Positions 62,874-64,000 of a stretch of 64,000 nt of DNA are shown in pieces. Within the stretch, counting starts at the first letter, position 1, and each line of letters starts with the position of its first letter. The position numbers and the translations under genes were made by a program. The notes below the pieces were generated by a model. The model was not told the origin of the DNA. It searched no databases and saw only the letters and a program-made list of their open reading frames with translations. The DNA comes from CAIYRG01 sp963747255 (GTDB lineage Bacteria; Pseudomonadota; Alphaproteobacteria; Micropepsales; Micropepsaceae): contig CAVVEG010000005.1 in NCBI GenBank assembly GCA_963747255.1, forward strand, positions 278,660-342,659, given 5' to 3'.

Positions 62874-62961
62874 ACAACCCAGTCGGCTGGCCGTTGTTAC
62901 CGACCGGGCATGCTCATGCTTCTGTAGATCATCCTTTCTGCGCTGGCGATTGGCCGCGCCA

Positions 62962-63849
62962 TCAGAAATCGGACTTTGTCGCGGTCGGGATCGGATCGAT
63001 CCCCTGACCGAAGTGATCCCCATTGTTTTCAGCACAGGCCATTTCTTCAAGCGGCCCCCCCATTTTGCGGGCATCCGTCGCGGCTCCTTTCGCGTCAACG
63101 CGGCGATAGAGCTGGGCTGCGCTCCAGGGCGTCGTGAACGCGCCCGGGTCTTCAACGCGCACCTTCACCTCCATCGTCTTGCCTCCGTCAATCACACGGA
63201 AACGTTCCACGACGTGAAGCTTGTCCGTATGCGGCGTAAGGAAACTGTCGATGTAGGTCCTGGTATTCAATCCTATCGTGTCGACCACCAGCGTATCGCC
63301 TTCGTAGTGTCCAATCAATTCACCGAACCATGATGGCGAGAGGGGAGCGGAATGGGGCACGTTCATGTAAACGTGACGAACCTGATGGTCCTCCGCCCAG
63401 ATAATCACGACTTCTTTCTGCGTCTGCAGGAAGTAGACCGGCTGGACGGGATAAAGCAGAAAACCCGGGACGCCGATTGGCCAGCAACGCTCCTTGGGCG
63501 TAAAGGCCCGGTCTCCATTGGCAAGAACAAAATCGTTGCGCTTCTTCAGCGCGTCGCGGGCCCAGGGCTGAAGGATTGGACTGCTGAGATCGGCGAGCGG
63601 CCGCATGGGTTGTCTGCTGGCCGTCCGTAAATCGTCATTTCCGATACGCGGGTGCTGCGGATCGACAATGACAGGTCCCGGCCCGCTTGACGGCGGCAGG
63701 AAATCCTGCCCCCGCGCCACCCATCCCGTGCCGCTGTCCGGAGCGAAATCGGGCTCTGCGTTCGCGGCCGAAGCGGGCATGGCCGCCAGATATGCGCAGG
63801 CAAAGGCAAGAAGCGATGATGCCGAAAACCTGCTGAATACCGTGCCCAT
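62962..63849 (-). CDS. Exported protein of unknown function, widespread family
   Basis: 295 residues. A signal peptide (FSASSLLAFACAYLAAMPASA) precedes a mature domain with ERCWPIGVPGFLLYPVQPVY, a HQVRHVYMNVPHS stretch, HYEGDTLVVDTIGLN and HTDKLHVVERFRV. This set occurs in many proteobacterial and acidobacterial exported proteins of unknown role. It is convergent with the Pht5-like gene. The last 151 bases of the window hold no gene I can support. Confidence 0.8.
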   Translation of the reverse strand: MGTVFSRFSASSLLAFACAYLAAMPASAANAEPDFAPDSGTGWVARGQDFLPPSSGPGPVIVDPQHPRIGNDDLRTASRQPMRPLADLSSPILQPWARDALKKRNDFVLANGDRAFTPKERCWPIGVPGFLLYPVQPVYFLQTQKEVVIIWAEDHQVRHVYMNVPHSAPLSPSWFGELIGHYEGDTLVVDTIGLNTRTYIDSFLTPHTDKLHVVERFRVIDGGKTMEVKVRVEDPGAFTTPWSAAQLYRRVDAKGAATDARKMGGPLEEMACAENNGDHFGQGIDPIPTATKSDF

Positions 63850-64000
63850 TACAATCCTTTCCCTGACAGGACAGATGAGCTTACCGCATAAAAGTCTGCT
63901 GGCACATCGGCCGGCAAATCCGGATCAGGGTAGCGCTTATTTTGCCGCCGCCTGGGTTATCATGGCGGGCGCTGTCCCCGATTGCGGCGGCAATGTCGCA

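Noticed and set aside
1..64000. CRISPR arrays, tRNA or rRNA genes, insertion sequences, prophage
   Set aside because: I looked for repeat-spacer patterns, transposase or integrase motifs and cloverleaf-like intergenic sequence and found none.

Overview
The window looks like chromosomal DNA of an alphaproteobacterium, perhaps from a metagenome. It is GC-rich, densely coded, and full of short ATGA/GTGA operon overlaps. Lineage hints are a DUF3775 protein, a LivHMGF set followed by a DUF6867-like small protein, an MbfA-type ferritin/VIT1 fusion, and EF-P with EpmA/EpmB. I see no rRNA, tRNA, CRISPR, insertion sequence or prophage. The content is mainly catabolic and transport genes, rich in amidohydrolases and organic-acid carriers.

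Layout. 0-4.4 kb (minus): an amidohydrolase, an enolase-superfamily enzyme, a periplasmic binding protein and an ABC ATPase in one coupled operon whose permease would lie off the left edge. 4.5-7.1 kb (minus): small housekeeping or membrane proteins and an M19 dipeptidase. 7.2-23.9 kb (plus): a long catabolic cluster with an SDR, an aryl-acid adenylating ligase with a salicylate-like pocket, an amidohydrolase, an enoyl-CoA hydratase, three single-domain cupins, a TctCAB transporter, a His-tailed protein, a ThDP enzyme, a beta-hydroxyacid dehydrogenase, a membrane/spermidine-synthase-like unit and two SLC13 permeases. 23.9-25.7 kb: MbfA-like iron transporter and a carboxymuconolactone-decarboxylase-family protein.

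25.9-33.7 kb is the most unusual part. On the plus strand there is a four-copy family of His-bearing four-helix membrane domains, one of them fused to a duplicated membrane module, plus a 34-residue membrane peptide. Convergent on the minus strand are a HupE/UreJ-like protein, a PpiC/SurA-like foldase, a CcoP-like diheme cytochrome c with Cys where the second heme normally has Met, a YciI-like protein and a COG0523 metallochaperone GTPase. I propose this as a candidate undescribed membrane redox or metal module.

33.7-39.4 kb: a PcaF-like thiolase and a LivHMGF-type ABC system without a binding protein, whose LivF has lost its ATPase motifs. 39.4-42.9 kb (minus): a methylcitrate-cycle operon prpC-prpD-prpB with a perfect palindrome in its leader. 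43-48 kb: glycosyltransferases and an erythromycin-esterase-family protein. 48.1-52.9 kb (minus): a GltD-like Fe-S flavoprotein with KorA and KorB. 53-57.4 kb: EF-P with its lysylation enzymes, then rlmJ. 57.4-63.9 kb: a degenerate amidohydrolase, an aromatic-acid MFS carrier, an amidohydrolase, a Pht5-like protein and an exported protein of unknown function.

Quality warning: at least eight, probably nine, reading-frame breaks occur in otherwise well-conserved genes (tctA, the ThDP enzyme twice, the dehydrogenase twice, livF, an ArnT-like gene, epmA, probably the spermidine-synthase fusion). Every one is repaired by removing a single base, and several fall in short homopolymers. This looks like an insertion-biased sequencing or assembly artefact rather than gene decay.
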